Shown one piece after another: positions 11,267-23,300 of a stretch of 64,000 nucleotides of DNA. This DNA is from Brassica napus. Taxonomy: Eukaryota; Streptophyta; Magnoliopsida; Brassicales; Brassicaceae. The translations under genes were made by a program, and so were the position numbers. The first letter of the stretch is position 1. Every line of letters starts with the position of its first letter. The notes below the pieces were generated by a model, which did not search any database, was not told the origin of the DNA, and saw only the letters and a program-made list of their open reading frames with translations. The stretch is from NCBI RefSeq assembly GCF_020379485.1, contig NC_063451.1, forward strand, positions 20,690,630 to 20,754,629, read 5' to 3'.

Positions 11267-14243
11267 TGTAAGACCCGATCCCGGCCGACTAGGCCGCGGT
11301 CGATGCCTTACGTTGCTCGGTCTATACACTGACCGAACCTCTAAAAATTTTGCCCTTTATTTAAAAATATCTCCCATAAGCGAGAGCTAACTCAGATCTT
11401 AGCTCAAGACTACCTTAGTCATTCCCTAGCTTAGATCATTTCAACTTATGCACAGCGGAATAACATCTATCATCCATTGGACTACATCCAATCTAACACC
11501 TGTTTGGTCAGATCACCTCAGCTACTGGTCAGTAAACACAACTGCCAGCTAGCTCCAAGGTCGATCATGAACCTAGACCAAGTCATACAATCAGAGGTTC
11601 CATTCCCCTAGTCCACTCTATCTAGAACAAAGCAAGAGTTACTAGATCATACCTTAGCCACATCTACAGAGCTTGTTAGCTCATCGGCCCAGCTGCTCTA
11701 GCTGAATGAACTCGTAAACCAGCTGATCGAGCTGTCACACTCGAACTGAGCTAAGACCGAGCTATGGCCAGCTGCCATATACTGCGTTCAGCTCCTTTAC
11801 ACATAAAACAACTCCCCTAGGTACTTAGTCATTCAGCCAACCATCCCCACTGACTTAAGTAACCCTTGAGAAGTCTTCAAACAGCTAAGGACATGCATTT
11901 GGCCCTTCCCGGCTCATGCTTCATTCAACATCCTTTAGCTTATCAGCTTATGACACCAAGTCCAGCTCATGGATTAACAATGTCAAGTCCTCTCATGGAC
12001 TAGTAATGCCCATCAGATCCTAAGTCAATCAACCAACCACCCCCCACATGACCCAGAACTGATGAGTCTTCACACATACCTAACCGGCCATGGAACCATG
12101 CCCCAACGAAGCCGATCAGTCCTGCTCTTACAACCGGTGCATCTTTTGATCAATCAGATCAGACACCTTGATCCATCATCTATGGATCAGGCCGTCCATC
12201 CTTACCCATGATCAGATCACACACGGCCTTCCTTGAGTAATAACACCAAGATCAGTACTTATGGTCCACGCCACCAAGTACAAGCTAGACTCTTTCTTAT
12301 GGCTCATAGCCAATGCTTTGCACATAGCTTACCAACCCAAGGTTGATAACTAACATTCCTTATGATCAATAATCATAAGTGACAAACATTTCACAATACA
12401 CAAGCATATGATCCGACAACCTAACACAAGGATCTATCATTGCATGGCTGGTTCCATAACTAATCGATCATTTTCTCATTAAACCCAAATCTGGCCGATT
12501 TCAAATGTGATCCAAAAACTAAATAAAATTCATGTAAATTCATGATAATTCCCAACTAAGAGAATCCCATAATCAGATTCCAAAGAATCAAACCAGACCA
12601 TATAGATCTTGATCAAGAACAGCCCGGCCAAGGCCATGGGCACCATTCCTGAACCGGCCAAAGCCATGGTTTAATGTCATCAAGTCTGATCCAACAGACT
12701 ACACCATAATCATTCATAATATATATATTCCTCAAGGACGTGCCATACTTGGCCATGATCAATTCCACAGTAAACAGAATTGTAATTCAAAAGGTAATCA
12801 TAAAACCGGTTACCTTATACATGATCTAATTAGATCATGTGCCATTCCTTATTATGTTCGGCCATGCTCCTCTAGTGCACGCCTCTATCAATCCTTATCA
12901 TATACTTCCAGTATTGATAAGTTCCATTCATGGGTCGCACCCATCCTCCCTTCCATGGAACTCCCATGAAACCACTTTCTACACTGCATCTACCTTCAAG
13001 GCTGTCTTGGCCTGTAAGAGTGGAGTCTGGCCTTCTCCCTTCTCTCCTGGTTATCTGCGTGTGTTCCCAAGACACAGAAGAAGCCCAGGATGTGATCATC
13101 CATGATCAAACATCATCACAGGGTCGTCCATCACTTCCCCCTTCAGTGCCCATGAAACTGCCTTTCTACACACATCTGCCCTTAAGGCTGTCTTGGCCTT
13201 TGGGAATGAGTTCCGGTCATCTACCTTCTTTCCTCACCATTTGCGTGTGTTCTCAGGCCCTGGAGGATGCTTTGGGTAATAACATCACGGATCAAAGCCA
13301 CCAGAGAGTCGTTCATAACTTCCCCCCCTTGATCTCTCCCAAAACCGCCTCTTTATGGCCTTCACACAACCATGGGTCTTGGATTAGGAATCCGACCAAC
13401 TCTCTATCTTTTCTCTGTGTTTCTTTGTGTTTCAGGATGTAGTTGTAAGCTCTGGCGTGCCTGCAAAGGCACGGACTTGCCTGCCTTTTATAGAAGAAGG
13501 GGTGGTTACTTTTTAACCATTGCATCCCTTCGGTTTCAATCCTGGCCATTGATTTAATCAATGGTCCAGATCACACCCTTTCGCCTCTGGTAGTTACCAG
13601 ACGTCCTGGAACTGTCAAACCACTCCTGGACATGTCCAAAGCAAGCCCACACGGATTGCCCATGCTCCTGGCTCAATCCCAAGAGCCCACCAGCCCATCG
13701 GCACACACGGGTTACCCATATGGCCCGGCCACTGTCCAGACCCGGCCCAACTGCCCGAGACCTGAACACTCAGTCCAGCTGAGTTGAGCTGATCCCCAGC
13801 TGAGTGAGCTAGACCATCCATCTCAGGGAGCTGACCTATACTTCAGTGAGCTACACCGAGCTGCACTACACTTCACCTAGCTGGTCGAGCTTGCTTACTG
13901 CATCGCCCAGCTGTTATACACTGTGTCCAGCTTGCTTCCTTTATCTTCTTCAATCCTTCTAAGTCCCTTGGTCAATTTCCAGACCTAGACTTAGTTTTCC
14001 CATGATACATTCTGATCACTCACTTCATCGAGCTTCACCTGGATCTTGTCCAGCTACCAGCTCGCTTGTCCAGCTCCTTTGAGCTTGTCTCCTTCTTGGA
14101 TTAGCTATGCCTTAGCTTCCTGATACCCTTAACCTTACCTTCAGGCCATGATATACTTGTCTTTAGGTCATATGACCTGACTGGTGCGTTTCCTCGCACC
14201 GCAGTCCATCCGGACGATCCTATCCAGGATCAGGGACATGACA
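11267..14243 (-). repeat. 3' LTR of nested retrotransposon
   Basis: About 2,977 bp, TG...CA, nearly identical to 16651-19635. It differs by scattered substitutions and a few small indels, for example a short C-rich stretch at about 12040 that is longer in the other copy. Open frames of 60-170 residues inside both copies are not conserved proteins. Confidence 0.95.
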
Positions 14244-14258
14244 AGTCTCCCCCACTTA
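14244..14258 (-). other. Polypurine tract of the retrotransposon
   Basis: On the minus strand TAAGTGGGGGAGACT directly abuts the 3' LTR. This position and composition are expected of the plus-strand priming site. Confidence 0.8.
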
Positions 14259-15177
14259 CGAAGGATTCTTCCTCGAATCCAGTGGTGTTAACCTCTTGTC
14301 TCATGACAAAGGTTCAATCCGAACTCCTTTGTACCCAGAACATGGAGCATGCTCGTTTGGTTCTTCCTAACCAATTTATTATTGCATCTCCCTCCTTGTT
14401 CCTTCTGAATGATCACGTCTTGATCATCATATATAAAAGTGTCCCCCACTTGATAGAGATTTAACCCAAAATCTTATCAAGGGGTCCATCTGGTTTTGCT
14501 TATGGCACCCTTACTTGGCTACTTCGACCACAGTCGAGGGTCCGTCAAGCACTCATACAAAGACATGACTTGTGTCACTGACCCAACTCTCCAGGTTACG
14601 GTTTTAGTAGACACCAAGTCCGTGTCTTTCTTTAGAATGTCGTCTACTCTAGACTTGATTCTTTTTCAGATCTTAGTCCATGACTAGATCAAATTCAGTC
14701 CCTAGGAACATACTGCGTACTCAAGTCTTAGTAGATTTAACCAATCTCCAAGCCACTCGATGCACCAGCCAAGTCCTAGCGAACATGTCCCAATCTTTAG
14801 GCTGCTCACTCTACCATGAGTCCTAACAGATTGTTCTGTTTCCTTAAGTCTTTCCCGGACACTAAGGTTTATGATTCCAGCCAGAAATTATTGGATCATT
14901 CCTTAACCAGCCACAACCTTTTCCATCTTGGCCATATTGCGATCTTAGTCCCTACTAGACTAAACCGCCTTATCTTTACTTCTGTCCATCACTGGACTTT
15001 GTCATATTTCGATCCTGGTCCATTTAGGACGTGATCATATTCCGGTCCTGGTCCACTCAAGGACTCGACCGTGCATTCCGACCATAGGTCCATCTCCGAG
15101 TAGGTCGTGTCCTGATCCTCGTCCCTTACCGGACTTGATCATATTACGGTTCTGGTCCACTCAGGGACTCAACCGTC
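14259..15177. other. Retrotransposon interior without coding sequence
   Basis: Lies between the truncated pol and the purine tract. Phrases such as GATCCTGGTCCACTCAGGGACT-type words recur in diverged form (about 15020-15175), giving a loose tandem array. No protein domain is recognisable. Confidence 0.6.
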
Positions 15178-15930
15178 TCAATCAATACACAGCCTGAAGC
15201 TACCATCTTTCTGTTTCACAAAAAGAACTGGTGCTCCCCAAGGCAATACACTAGGGCGTATGAACCCCTTCTCAAGCAACTCCTCAAGTTGCTTCTTCAG
15301 CTCTGCCATCTGAGCTGGTGCCATTCTATATGGACTTTTAGATAATGGGGCCGTTCCATGTTCCAATTCAATGATGAATGGGTCAGTCCTATCAGGGGGA
15401 ATGCCCTGTAGTGCCCCAAACACATCCTGAAATTCCCGAACCAACGGTATACCCTCTGGGTCACAGGCCCCTACAACCTCATCAGTGTAAATGGTAGCCA
15501 AAAAGGCCTCACAACCATTTCCAAGCATCCGTTCTACTTGGACTGCTGAAACCACAAAACTACAAGAGGTTGGCTTGATTCCTTGGTACTTAATCGGGGG
15601 TCCAAACTCGTTCTCAAGTTGCACCCTTCCCCGGTGACAATCTAGAGTTGCCCGATACTTTCCCAACCAGTCCATGCCCAAGATCACTTCATGATGCTTG
15701 AGGGGGACCACAATCGGATCTATAGGCATCGGCCTATCCAAGATCACCACAGGGATGTCCTTAACCAGACCGAGTGAGTTCCTAACTTGCTCTCCGGCCG
15801 CACTCACTCGTTCAGGACCATCCCATGTTCCATACTGGAACAAACCTTTTCCAATCATACTTGGACTCACAAAACTATGTGTAGCTCCAGTATCAAATAA
15901 TGTGTTTCCACACCACCGATCATTAAGTAC
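15178..15930 (-). pseudogene. Truncated gypsy pol: aspartic protease and start of reverse transcriptase
   Basis: The minus-strand frame carries the retropepsin active site DTGATHSFVS (about 15890), then the domain end (VILGMDWLGKY). Further on is the reverse-transcriptase N-terminus (SPYRMAPAQMAELKKQLEEL, GFIRPSVLPWGAPVLFVKQK, DGSFRLCID). The frame stops immediately after RLCID. The finger and palm motifs, RNase H and integrase are missing, and the frame is closed by a stop just upstream of the protease. This is a deletion derivative of a Ty3/gypsy element. It cannot supply its own enzymes. Confidence 0.9.
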
Positions 15931-16635
15931 TTAGATGAGTAGGATCTCGGTTTGATCACACATTTGGAAAATGTCCCATACCATTCTCCAAAGCATCACA
16001 CATCTGTGAACGTCCCATACCATTCACAAAAGTGTTTATAGTATACCTCAATCCTCATCATACTAAGATACTTAACATCGTGTTTCCAATTCCTCTTGGA
16101 ATTGATCCATTCCATTCACTCAATCTTAAGGAATCCTACCTTGACTTACACTGAGTCCAAGCTGATCCATCTGATCACAAGCCCACTCATGTACTAGCCA
16201 TGTAGCGTCTCCCTTAGACTAACATGAACATTGCATATGCTCACTTGTTTTGAACGGCCACCAAGGGATAACATTTACCTCCAAGAGAGTGCTGCACGTT
16301 TCTTTCAACCTAAGCCACTCTCTGGTCCATGTTACTTCCCTTGTCCAGGTCGTCCATACAAAGATCTTGCATTGCGTGCATCATCCAATCCGTCCATTAT
16401 TCCCAAATAACTAGATAAACTAATCTTTATGTTTTCAGGGTCTTGCCGTGGAAGAGTGTATCTTGGCTAAGCCGGCTCATCTTGGAACTTCCCCGTTCAC
16501 AAGCATGAAACCCAAACTTACCTTAACTCTCACTTGGCTCACCACAACTAAGGTTCCAAGTCATCTCAGTTTTCAGAAATAATTTCGGTTTGGAACTCAA
16601 CATCTTTGAGCACTGTCCGTAACAGGATCAAGCAT
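15931..16635. other. Retrotransposon leader region, gag not recognised
   Basis: Between the primer site and the protease frame, where gag should lie, I find no nucleocapsid zinc knuckle and no long open frame. Gag appears deleted or unrecognisable. Confidence 0.6.
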
Positions 16636-16647
16636 GCTCTGATACCA
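16636..16647 (-). other. Primer binding site for initiator tRNA-Met
   Basis: The minus strand reads TGGTATCAGAGC, the standard plant iMet primer site, 3 bases from the 5' LTR. It fixes the element's orientation as minus. Confidence 0.92.
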
Positions 16648-16650
16648 ACT

Positions 16651-19635
16651 TGTAAGACACGATCCCGACCAACTAGGCCGCGGTCGATGCCTTACGTCGC
16701 TCGGTCTATACGCTGACCGAACCTCTAAAAATTTTGCCCTTTATTTAAAAATATCTCCCATAAGCGAGGGCTAACTCAGATCTTAGCTCAAGACTACCTT
16801 AGTCATTCCCTAGCTTAGATCATTTCACCTTATGCACAGCGGAATAACATCTATCATCCATTGGACTACATCCAATCTAACACCTGTCTGGTCAGATCAC
16901 CTCAGCTACTGGTCAGTAAACACAACTGCCAGCTAGCTCCAAGGTCGATCCTGAACCTAGACCAAGTCATACAATCAGAGGTTCCATTCCCCTAGTCCAT
17001 TCTATCTAGAACTAAGCAAGAGTTACTAGATCATACCTTAGCCACATCTACGGAGCTTGTTAGCTCATCGGCCCAGCTGCTCTAGCTGAATGAACTCGTA
17101 AACCAGCTGATCGAGCTGTCACACTCGAACTGAGCTAAGACCGAGCTATGGCCAGCTGCCATATACTGCGTCCAGCTCCTTTACACATAAAACAACTCCC
17201 CTAGGTACTTAGTCATTCAGCCAACCATCCCCACTTACTTAAGTAACCCTTGAGAAGTCTTCAAACAGCTAAGGACATGCATTTGGCCCTTCCCGGCTCA
17301 TGCTTCATTCAACATCCTTTAGCTTATCAGCTTATGACACCAAGTCCAGCTCATGGATTAACAATGTCAAGTCCTCTCATGGACTAGTAATGCCCATCAG
17401 ATCCTAAGTCAATCAACCAACCACCCCCCCTCCCCCCCACATGACCCAGAACTGATGAGTCTTCACACATACCTAACCGGCCATGGAACCATGCCCCAAC
17501 GAAGCCGATCAGTCCTGCTCTTACAACCGGTGCATCTTTTGATCAATCAGATCAGACACCTTGATCCATCATCTATGGATCAGGTCGTCCATCCTTACCC
17601 ATGATCAGATCACACACGGCCTTCCTTGAGTAATAACACCAAGCTCAGTACTTATGGTCCACGCCACCAAGTACAAGCTAGACTCTTCCTTATGGCTCAT
17701 AGCCAATGCTTTGCACATAGCTTACCAACCCAAGGTTGATAACTAACATTCCTTATGATCAATAATCATAAGTGACAAACATTTCACAATACACAAGCAT
17801 ATGATCCGACAACCTAACACAAGGATCTATCATTGCATGGCTGGTTCCATAACTAATCGATCATTTTCTCATTAAACCCAAATCTGGCCGATTTCAAATG
17901 TGATCCAAAAACTAAATAAAATTCATGTAAATTCATGATAATTCCCAACTAAGAGAATCCCATAATCAGATTCCAAAGAATCAAACCAGACCATATAGAT
18001 CTTGATCAAGAACAGCCCGGCCAAGGCCATGGGCACCATTCCTGAACCGGCCAAAGCCATGGTTTAATGTCATCAAGTCTGATCCAACAGACTACACCAT
18101 AATCATTCATAATATATATATTCCTCAAGGACGTGCCATACTTGGCCATGATCAATTCCACAGTAAACAGAATTGTAATTCAAAAGGTAATCATAAAACC
18201 GGTTACCTTATACATGATCTGATTAGATCATGTGTCATTCCTTATTATGTTCGGCCATGCTCCTCCAGTGCACGCCTCTATCAATCCTTATCATATACTT
18301 CCAGTATTGATAAGTTCCATTCATGGGTCGCACCCATCCTCCCTTCCATGGAACTCCCATGAAACCACTTTCTACACTAAATCTACCTTCAAGGCTGTCT
18401 TGGCCTGTAAGAGTGGAGTCTGGCCTTCTCCCTTCTCTCCTGGTTATCTGCGTGTGTTCCCAAGACACAGAAGAAGCCCAGGATGTGATCATCCATGATC
18501 AAACATCATCACAGGGTCGTCCATCACTTCCCCCTTCAGTGCCCATGAAACTGCCTTTCTACACACATCTGCCCTTAAGGCTGTCTTGGCCTTTGGGAAT
18601 GAGTTCCGGTCATCTACCTTCTTTCCTCACCATTTACGTGTGTTCTCAGGCCCTGTAGGATGCTTTAGGTGATAACATCACGGATCAAAGCCACCAGAAA
18701 GTCGTTCATAACTTCCCCCCCTTGATCTCTCCCAAAACTGCCTCTTTATGGCCTTCACACAACCATGGGTCTTGGATTGGGAATCCGACCAACTCTCTAT
18801 CTTTTCTCTGTGTTTCTTTGTGTTTCAGGATGTAGGAGGAAGCTCTGGCGTGCCTTTACTTGCCTGCCTTTTATAGAAGAAGGGGTGGTTACTTTTTAAC
18901 CATTGCATCCCTTCGGTTTCAATCCTGGCCATTGATTTAATCAATGGTCCAGATCACACCCTTTCGCCTCTGGCAGTTACCAGACGTCCTGGAACTGTCA
19001 AACCACTCCTGGACATGTCCAAAGCAAGCCCACATGGATTTCCCATGCTCCTGGCTCAATCCCAAGAGTTCACCAGCCCATCGACACACACGGGTCACCC
19101 ATATGGCCCGGCCACTGTCCAGACCCGGCCCAACTGCCCGAGACCTGAACACTCAGTCCAGCTGAGTTGAGCTGATCCCCAGCTGACCCAGCTGAGTGAG
19201 CTAGTATATCCAGCTCAGGGAGCTGACCTATACTTCAGTGAGCTATACCGAGCTGCACTACACTTCATCTAACTGGTCGAGCTTGCTTACTGCATCGCCC
19301 AGCTGTTATACACTGTGTCCAGCTTGCTTCCTTTATCTTCTTCAATCCTTCTAAGTCCCTTGGTCAATTTCCAGACCTAGACTTAGTTTTCCCATGATCC
19401 ATTCTGATCACTCACTTCATCGAGGTTCACCTAGATCTTGTCCAGCTACCAGCTCGCTTGTCCAGCTCCTTTGAGCTTGTCTCCTTCTTGGATTAGCTAT
19501 GCCTTAGCTTCCTGATGCCCTTAACCTTACCTTCAGGCCATGATATACTTGTCTTTAGGTCATATGACCTGACTGGTGCGTTTCCTCGCACCGCAGTCCG
19601 TCCGGACGATCCTATCCAGGATCGGGGACATGACA
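16651..19635 (-). repeat. 5' LTR of nested retrotransposon
   Basis: About 2,985 bp, TG...CA, partner of 11267-14243. It is rich in AGCT-containing words (AGCTGAGCT, CCAGCT) near both ends. Transcription should start here and run on the minus strand toward the pol remnant. Confidence 0.95.
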
Positions 19636-19640
19636 GGAAG

Positions 19641-20040
19641 TCCGGCGAGTATGACGGCAGATGAGGGCGACCGTGAGGAGAGAGATCCGACGAGGGACGG
19701 GTTGAGAGAAGGAGATCCGGCGAGGAGACCTAGATCGAAGTGGATCAGCGAGGAGAGAGTGGAGAGAATGAGATCTGGCGAGACTGAGACATCGGAGAGG
19801 AGAGGCACAGAGAGGGAGATACGGCGGAGAGGAGAGGCGGGAGAGTCCGGCAAGACTGAGACGTCGGCTACGTAAAGAGAGGCACAAAGAGAGAGATACG
19901 GCGGAGAGGAGAGGCGGGAGAATCCGGCGAGACTTGACAGGAGACGTCAGGCTGCGGGGAGAGAGAGCACGAAGAGGAGACGCGGAGAGGAGACGCAGAG
20001 AGGAGAGATCAGAGAGCTTTCGATTCTTTTTTTTCCTTTG
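19641..20040. repeat. GA-rich degenerate array (ATCCGGCGAG type)
   Basis: Words such as GATCCGGCGAGGAGA, ACGGCGGAGAGGAGAGG and GGAGACGCAGAGAGGAG recur with drift. The stretch belongs to CACTA-1, upstream of its Transposase_24 gene and just outside the retrotransposon. It is probably a transcribed leader. It does not read as a conserved protein in any frame. Confidence 0.75.
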
Positions 20041-20077
20041 ACGGCAGAGATTAATGGAGAAGAAGGGTTAACTGTCC

Positions 20078-20084
20078 TTATATA
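20078..20084 (-). promoter_or_regulatory. Candidate TATA box of CACTA-1 Transposase_24 gene
   Basis: The minus strand reads TATATAA next to the internal repeat block at 20095-20282 and directly upstream of the GA-rich leader. Before the retrotransposon inserted, it would have been about 0.6 kb from the start codon. Confidence 0.5.
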
Positions 20085-20094
20085 TTAACCTAAT

Positions 20095-20282
20095 CTCCGA
20101 CGCAAATCCCTTGCAAATTTGCGAGCGAATTGCAACGAATGTGTTTTAGGGATTCATTTAGGGTTTTGGCTAGTGGTCGAAGAGTTGCGACGGAATTGCG
20201 AGGATCGCCTTGCAAATCCGTCGCAAATTTGTGAGGGAGTTGCGAGCGAATCATGCAAATCCGTCGCAATTCCGTCGCATTT
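20095..20282. repeat. Internal block of CACTA-1 subterminal-type repeats
   Basis: The same CGCAAATTTGCGAG and CCGTCGCAA words found at the element's ends recur here, between the two transposase genes. A promoter target of the element's own repeat-binding protein is the obvious reading, but it is inferred. Confidence 0.8.
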
Positions 20283-20347
20283 TGTTTTATTTTTTTAAAA
20301 AAAAAAATTCAAATACAAGACAATACAGCATAAATGTGAAATTTTGT

Positions 20348-23300
20348 CTAATAAGACTCATTTTCAGATACATTTTCATTGTCTCTATTTTCAGCCTCAT
20401 CATTTGTGATTTCATCTTCGTCAGTTTCAGCATCAAACTTGTCTTCTTCTGAAATAGACCCTTCGGTGGAATCATCAACAATGACTTCTGCTTCTTGGTT
20501 ATCTGGATCGATGTGTACGATATTCTCAGTCGATTCGGTTGGGACAGACATTTCAGCAACTCTTTCGGCCTGCATAGCGACATCGGCAATTTCTCCGATG
20601 ATTATACGCCCTCGCGGATTCACTTTAATCACTGATAACCACCTTTCACGCCTTTCTCTAATCCTTGGATATGGAAGAAAACACACTTGATCTGCTTGTG
20701 ATGCAAGGCAATATGGTTCGAATTTTGTATAACGTCTATTTGCATTAACATCAATGACCCCAAGGTTATTTTTTCGGACCCCACGGCCACTCGTTGGATC
20801 ATACCAATCACACTTAAATAATACGCATTTTACGTTGATGGTTCCCGGGTAAGTGACTTCTATGATCTGTTGCAATACACCGTAGAAGTCAGTTTCACCT
20901 TGGAGTTGGATTCCAAAATTTGCGGTTGATCTCTTCGAACCGTGTGTGTACGTATGAAAAGCGTATCCACGAGTGAAGTACATTGGAGCAGTAGTGATCT
21001 TAGCAACCGGTTTGTCAACAAATTCATACAACCATCGCGGAATTGGTTTGTCATGACATCCATTTTTCACCTGCTCAAAATATATAAATATTAAAATAAG
21101 TACTCATTTTAATTTTTAAAAGTCTAAAGATTGTACGTACATAGTATTCTAACCACCCAGGATAATCTCGTTCGTTCAACTGCTCATAATCCTTTTCTTC
21201 TAAATTAGGATAGTGTTCTCGAATTTGTAAGTTGAATATGCTGCATATAAGAAATGTTATTTGTTAGGCATATATGTAAATATAAAACCAAAGTAATCAA
21301 TAAAATTTATATATGTTCAATTTGTATGAGTACCTTTCAAATTCCTGCAAGTAGTCAATGTTTCGCATAATATAAATGTGAGCCGCATGAGCATGTGCAT
21401 GATCTTCCCACCAAACTTCTCTCACTTTGCCAGCAAGTCTTCCAATCTGACAAAATATGTCAGGAACGTCTGTAACAAGATATGAAGGCGCAACTCCTCC
21501 GTCGTCATATCGTCTAGGAGCGGTCTTCTTCGTTCTAACGGTTGGGCTAAAGTAGTAGGATGTAAAGTGCGAAGTTTCCACCGTCAAACTTTCTGCAACT
21601 ATCGAGCCCTCGACTTTGGCCAGATTTTTGGCAAACTTTTTGAGATATCCCATGAATCTCTCAAATACATACATCCATCGAAATTGCACAGGGCCCCCAA
21701 GAGCTGCTTCAAGAGGTAGATGAATCATGAGATGTTCCATTACGTCAAAAAAAGATGGGGGGGAAGACTTTTTCCAGATTGCAAAGCAAAACCGGAATAT
21801 TCTTGGCTAACAACTCGATCCCATCCTCAGTCAATGTCCGAGTGCATAAATCCCTAAAAAATGCTCCAACTCCTACAAATTCATCATCAAACAAAAATAT
21901 TATTACAATTAACAAAGACAATAAATTTATATATAATTTTAAAAGTCACTTTTATTACCGGCTATTGCTTCATGGACATGTTTTGCTAATATCTCCGTCA
22001 TTGCGAACGGTAGGAGCCGCTGCATGAAAACGTGACAGTCGTGACTCTTCATACCAGAAATTTTTTTTCCTTGCTCGATGCATCTTGAGAATTTTGACAC
22101 ATATCCATCTGGAAACATTACATCAGAATTTACCCAGTCAAACAACTTTTGCTTCGCCACCCCAGGCAATCTAAAATTCGGAACTGGTAATTTTCCTTCT
22201 CTTGTCACATGCAGCTCTGGTCTTGCACATAACTCTGGCAAATCCAACCTCGATTTCAAATTATCTTTACTCTTTCCCTTCACATCCAAAAGAGTGTTCA
22301 TGATATTCTCAAAAACATTTTTCTCTATGTGCATCACATCAAGGTTGTGCCTTAAGAGATAATCCTTCCAATATGGAAGTTCCCAAAATATGCTCTTCTT
22401 ATGCCAATTATGAGATGCCGTATACCCGTCTGGCATGTTAGGTGGAGTGTGCCAATTTCCTCCAACTTTACATGTTTCCTTAGCATCGTAATAATCAATC
22501 TGCTCTAACAAAGATGCTCCTGATTGCATTACTGGGGGAGGAACATGCACTACCTTGTTTTTCCTAAACAATTTCTTGTTCTTACGATATGTATGATGCG
22601 GCGGAAGAAACCTACGGTGGCAATCAAACCAACATGACTTCCTCCCATTTTTCAGCTGAAAAGCATCTGTCCTATCCATACAATATGGACATGATAATCT
22701 TCCATGTGTGGTCCAACCCGATAACATTCCATATGCGGGGAAGTCACTAATGGTCCACATAAGCACTGCACGCATATTAAAGTTCTGTTGCGGCGAGTAA
22801 TCCCATGTCTGCACGCCATAATGCCACAACATCTTCAGCTCATGGATCAAAGGTTGCAAAAAAACATCAAGTGCTCGCTTTGGATGTTTTGGACCAGGCA
22901 CTAGAATACTCAAGAACAAAAATTCTCTTTGCATGCACATCTCCGGAGGGAGATTGTATGGCGTCAAGATGACAGGCCATAAAGAGCATTGCCTTCCAGA
23001 CATACCAAATAGACTAAATCCATCCGTGCATAAGCCAAGATAAACGTTTCTAAACTCACTCGCAAAGTCGGAATATACGGTTTGAAAGTGTTTCCATGCC
23101 TTTGCATCTGAGGGATGTGTAATCTCGCCATCTTTCACCGAATGTTGGGCATGCCATCTCATCGACGCGGCTGTCCTTTCTGAGTGGTATAAACGCTTCA
23201 ATCTATCTGTGATCGGTAAGTACCACATACGTTTTTACGGCACAGGATTCCTTCCTGTGGTTTCTTGATATCTTGGCTTTTGACAAAATCGACACTCCGT

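Larger units (their letters stand above)
11267..19635 (-). mobile_element. Ty3/gypsy-type LTR retrotransposon with 3-kb LTRs, internally reduced
   Basis: Two near-identical direct repeats (11267-14243 and 16651-19635) begin TG and end CA. They are flanked by a perfect 5-bp target duplication, GGAAG (11262-11266 and 19636-19640). On the minus strand an initiator-Met primer site, TGGTATCAGAGC, lies at 16636-16647, 3 bases from the 5' LTR. A purine tract abuts the 3' LTR at 14244-14258. The 2.4-kb interior keeps only a protease and the first part of reverse transcriptase, so the element is non-autonomous. Each LTR is longer than the interior. High LTR similarity implies a recent insertion. Confidence 0.95.

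Noticed and set aside
12930..13442. 170-residue open frame, with matching 88- and 111-residue frames at 12839 and 18232-18658
   Set aside because: All lie inside the LTRs, are duplicated only because the LTRs are, and show no conserved domain.
11267..19635. A 3-kb segmental duplication of host DNA
   Set aside because: TG...CA ends, the GGAAG target duplication, iMet primer site and purine tract show these are LTRs.
19576..19875. 99-residue Arg/Glu-rich frame crossing the LTR boundary
   Set aside because: It spans the retrotransposon-CACTA junction and reflects GA-rich repeats, not a protein.
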